A DNA stretch of 64,000 nucleotides from Tenodera sinensis. Lineage: Eukaryota; Arthropoda; Insecta; Mantodea; Mantidae. The stretch's first letter is position 1. Every line of letters begins with the position of its first letter. The translations under genes were made by a program, and so were the position numbers. The DNA is taken from NCBI GenBank assembly GCA_030765045.1, contig CM060967.1, forward strand, positions 20,854,284 through 20,918,283, in the 5' to 3' direction. The notes under the pieces are model-generated. The model searched no databases and had not been told where the DNA came from. It was given only the letters and a program-made list of their open reading frames with translations. Below, piece after piece: positions 61,477 through 64,000 of this stretch.

Positions 61477-62254
61477 GTAAGTAAAGCCTATAATTAAAGC
61501 TATTAAAATTCAGGAAAGAACTTTGGCACCATCTTTAGCTAACAGAATTAATACTTCTTTTCTGATCTTGCTCTCTTGATTTGCTATACCATCAGTTTTC
61601 TTAAATTTAATTACATATTTCCAGCAATAAAAGGTGTATGCATTTGCTTGGTGTCAGAAATTTTTCTCATGTACTTACTCTTTAGGAATATGTATGTATA
61701 CAGTGAAACTTGAAATCTGCTCACATCAATCAAATAATTTTTCACTTAAGTGTTTATCTTACCAGGGTTGTGATGGATGTATGATACATGAAAGTCCCAA
61801 CAAAGGCTTGTGGTGGTGTTGAATGTAAGTGCCTTGGAGTGTGACTGTAATGGTAGAAGATTAGCATTCATGTGTTCATACTTGCCAACTTTTACAGCGT
61901 GCCTGTAAAGTTTATGGGAAGAAGGGCCATTTTACAACTTTATGGCAAAGGCGGCAGATTCAAAGCATTATAGATTTTAGCCATGCACAAGGCAAAGTAC
62001 TTAGTTCTATTGCATTATATTGTAATTTAAGATTACAGACTTAATATACCTCACTTATTGGTATATAGTGCTATGAGCCAGAGCTTATCTGTGTGTCTAT
62101 CTTTCACCACATTAATGGTCCACCTTTACTAGGCTGCAAAACAGAAAGCATAGTGTACAGATTTAAAATCTTATAGTGATCGGTGATGAGCAATTCGTGA
62201 GTGCAAACAATCAGTAATGGATAACTCGGACTGTAAAAAAATTAAAATTATTTT
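61477..62254. other. Intronic sequence after exon 11
   Basis: AT-rich, nothing recognised. The open frame 61634-61822 lacks any domain. Confidence 0.4.
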
Positions 62255-62472
62255 GTTGTTTAACGACGCTGTCAATTGCCAGGATCACATCAGCATCGCC
62301 GGTGTGCCGGAATTTTATCCCGCAGGAGTTCTTTGACATGCCAGTAAATCTACTGACATGGAGCTGTCGTTTTTAAGCACACTTAAAAACCATCGGACTG
62401 GGCCGGATTTGAACCCGCGACCTTGGGATCAGTAGGCCAGCGTCTAACCAACTGGGCCACCCAGACCGACAC
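62255..62472 (-). mobile_element. S6 SINE with intact tRNA-like head
   Basis: Minus strand: A box GTGGCCCAGTTGGTTAGACG, B box GGTTCAAATCC, then CATGTCAGTAGATTTACTGG and a 3' end GACAGCGTCGTTAAACAAC. The head is little damaged. The tail resembles a widely shared arthropod SINE 3' end, from recollection only. Confidence 0.8.
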
Positions 62473-62519
62473 CGACGCAACTGCTTTAAGTAAATTGTTT
62501 ATGTTATGTTTTGCTTAAA

Positions 62520-62700
62520 TATTGTGGTACAAGGAAGAATTTCAGTATATGTGACAGAAAGGAGCTGTACTACCAGGTCTTCAAGCATTCTTATTAAAGA
62601 GATCTCTCATTTATTTTACATGTAATTTTTATATATTTACTGGGCTGAATGTTTACGCTTTCTAAGTTTCATATTATCACAAAATTATTATTGCCCACCT
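62520..62700 (+). repeat. Repeat Y, copy 2
   Basis: ATTGTGGTACAAGGAAGAAT to CTAAGTTTCATATTATC; direct repeat of 55472-55690, 7 kb apart in a neighbouring intron. Confidence 0.7.
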
Positions 62701-62905
62701 TTGTGTGTGTTTGCCTCACAATCAAGAGGTCCAGTGTTCAAATCTCGGTTAGGATCAATTACAGAGAGAGGGTTTTTTCTGGGCTTTTCCCTTATCCTGA
62801 AAGATGAATGTTGAGTACCTCATAGCTCTGCTGATCCTGGGCTCATTTGAACATCATTTCACCCGCTTCATTCAACATTCAATGTGACCTAACCAGTTAA
62901 ATCTT
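62701..62905 (+). mobile_element. tRNA-derived SINE, decayed head
   Basis: TTTGCCTCACAATCAAGAGG then B-box-like TGTTCAAATCTC, GGTTTTTTCTGGGCTTTTCC and a body ending AATGTGACCTAACC. No A box. Family not matched to another copy. Confidence 0.5.
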
Positions 62906-63489
62906 AAGAAAAAAGATATATATTATTACACTTTACCAAATGAGGGGAAGTTATATGGGTTTATCTATCAGCAAGTTGGCAAGTATGTATGTTCATAATT
63001 TTCTTAAAGTTGTTGCTTTTCTCACATAGCAAGTAACTGTGAACTTGAAATTAAATTGTGATTTTTATATAGCTAGTATTTGCTCTCTAACCATTGGTTT
63101 TAACCATAATTTATTCTCAAGTGTTTGCTTCAGAAAATCATGCATTATGCATGATATCAGATATTTATTTTAGCTTTCTTTAGCCCTTTCAGTCCCAGTT
63201 TATGTTTGACTAAAGCTAGTTTTTTAAATTTAATACCATAAGCTAATTATAGAGTGGTCATTTTATGGCCTAGCCATGATCACGTATATGCTTGCTCCAT
63301 GCATATGCCTGCATCATATTTCATGTCTTTTTTTTAAAAATGCCATTTTAAATGGAATATAAATTATACCTTATCATTCAGCATTTAATTTCAAAACAAT
63401 ACTAGTTAACATTTTAAAGGTATCGTTAATGGACAGCTGTAGAAAAAATAAAAAGTAAGAGAAACAGCATTGCCAAACTCAACTTAACA

Positions 63490-63840
63490 CTCTCCTCAAT
63501 GGTCCCTCTGGTTTGGCCGACATGTACCTTTCCACATTCACATGGTATACTGTAGACTTCTGGAACCTTGAGTCCCACAGGGTCTTTAACTGGTCTTAAA
63601 TATTGTCAAATTTTCTTGGGGGCTGTAAAGAATGTTTCAATATTATGTCTGGAGAGGATGCATGAAATCTTGTTCATTGTGGCACCATAAAAGAGTATGA
63701 AGACCTTAATATTGTCACTTTTGTGTTGTTAGGAGGTGGTGGCTTGGATCTATTGTGCATAATTCTTCTATGGGTCTCCTTGATATCGTGGTCTGTGTAG
63801 CCATTCTGTTTTAGGGTGTTTTGCAAAAATTCTATTTCTT
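63490..63840 (-). mobile_element. Penelope-like retroelement fragment with GIY-YIG start
   Basis: The minus strand reads EIEFLQNTLKQNGYTDHDIK, then ISCILSRHNIETFFTAPKK, PVKDPVGLKVPEVYSIPCEC and GKVHVGQTRGTI. The C-E-C-G-K-x-Y-x-G-Q-T stretch is how the GIY-YIG endonuclease of Penelope-like elements begins. Several frameshifts; the rest of the nuclease is absent. Confidence 0.75.
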
Positions 63841-64000
63841 AAGAGGTAGAACTGGAACTTAAAAATTCAATGCCACAACTGGGATTTGAACCACAGACCT
63901 TCCGCTTGCCGGGCGGACGCTCTAACCACTGAGCTATTGTGACAAACTGCCAGAATGGCATTAAATTCTCAAGTTAGTTCGTATTTCTCCTGGTAAACCA
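63841..64000 (-). mobile_element. S7 repeat, edge-truncated
   Basis: Core 63943-63872 is again 72 nt, with acceptor strands GTCACAA and TTGTGGC, A box TAGCTCAGTGGTTAGAGC and B box GGTTCAAATCC; leader continues to the window end (CTGGTAAACCA). Confidence 0.8.

Noticed and set aside
59660..60088. 142-codon ORF with an Asn run
   Set aside because: The Asn run is the (AAC)n tail of a truncated LINE-A insertion.
1..64000. A new multi-gene defence, biosynthetic or viral system
   Set aside because: All non-cyclase coding signatures are explained by known transposon protein families; no gene cluster or endogenous virus was recognised.

Overview
This window is AT-rich, intron-dominated genomic DNA from an animal, almost certainly an arthropod and most likely an insect. 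The host gene looks like insect rutabaga/type 1 adenylyl cyclase, the intergenic and intronic space is packed with tRNA-derived SINEs, LINE 3' ends and Tc1/mariner, pogo and hAT relics, and no bacterial-type operon is present. The order cannot be fixed from the sequence alone.

The only host gene I can support is one multi-exon plus-strand gene crossing nearly the whole window (2310-61476, open at both ends). Eleven exons join in a continuous reading frame with matching intron phases and give about 651 codons. In order they encode the end of catalytic domain C1a, a C1b segment with a candidate calmodulin-binding helix, the linker to the second membrane cassette, six membrane segments with one glycosylatable loop, and nearly all of catalytic domain C2. 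The first half of the protein lies upstream and the C-terminal tail downstream. Introns range from 105 nt to 21.2 kb.

Everything else is intronic. By region: 0-8 kb, tRNA-derived SINEs, a LINE RNase H ORF and a LINE endonuclease start; 8-14 kb, Tigger debris, a Tc1/mariner MITE and an internally deleted mariner; 14-22 kb, several SINE families, a second mariner and a long-TIR Tc1/mariner derivative; 23-26 kb, two LINE 3' ends; 26.9-29.7 kb, a DNA transposon with arms over 200 bp and a hAT derivative; 30.2-33.6 kb, the densest part, with two independent nested-insertion stacks; 34-47 kb, small hairpin elements, a (CTCA)n array, a Tigger derivative and a pogo element with a CENP-B-like DNA-binding domain; 47-52.5 kb, a decayed LINE, SINEs and a MITE; 53.3-56.5 kb, a TIR element carrying a SINE and a hAT relic; 59-64 kb, LINE tails, a dispersed direct repeat, SINEs and a Penelope-like fragment.

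I found no new multi-gene system. The most interesting points are: (1) a 105-nt, stop-free, frame-preserving intron inside the C2 catalytic domain; (2) a repeat family whose 72-nt tRNA-like core sits inside the element rather than at its 5' end, including an inverted head-to-head pair split at its centre by a LINE tail that was itself split by a Tc1-type element; (3) other datable nested insertions with intact target-site duplications. Product names rest on motif recognition by eye; no database search was run.
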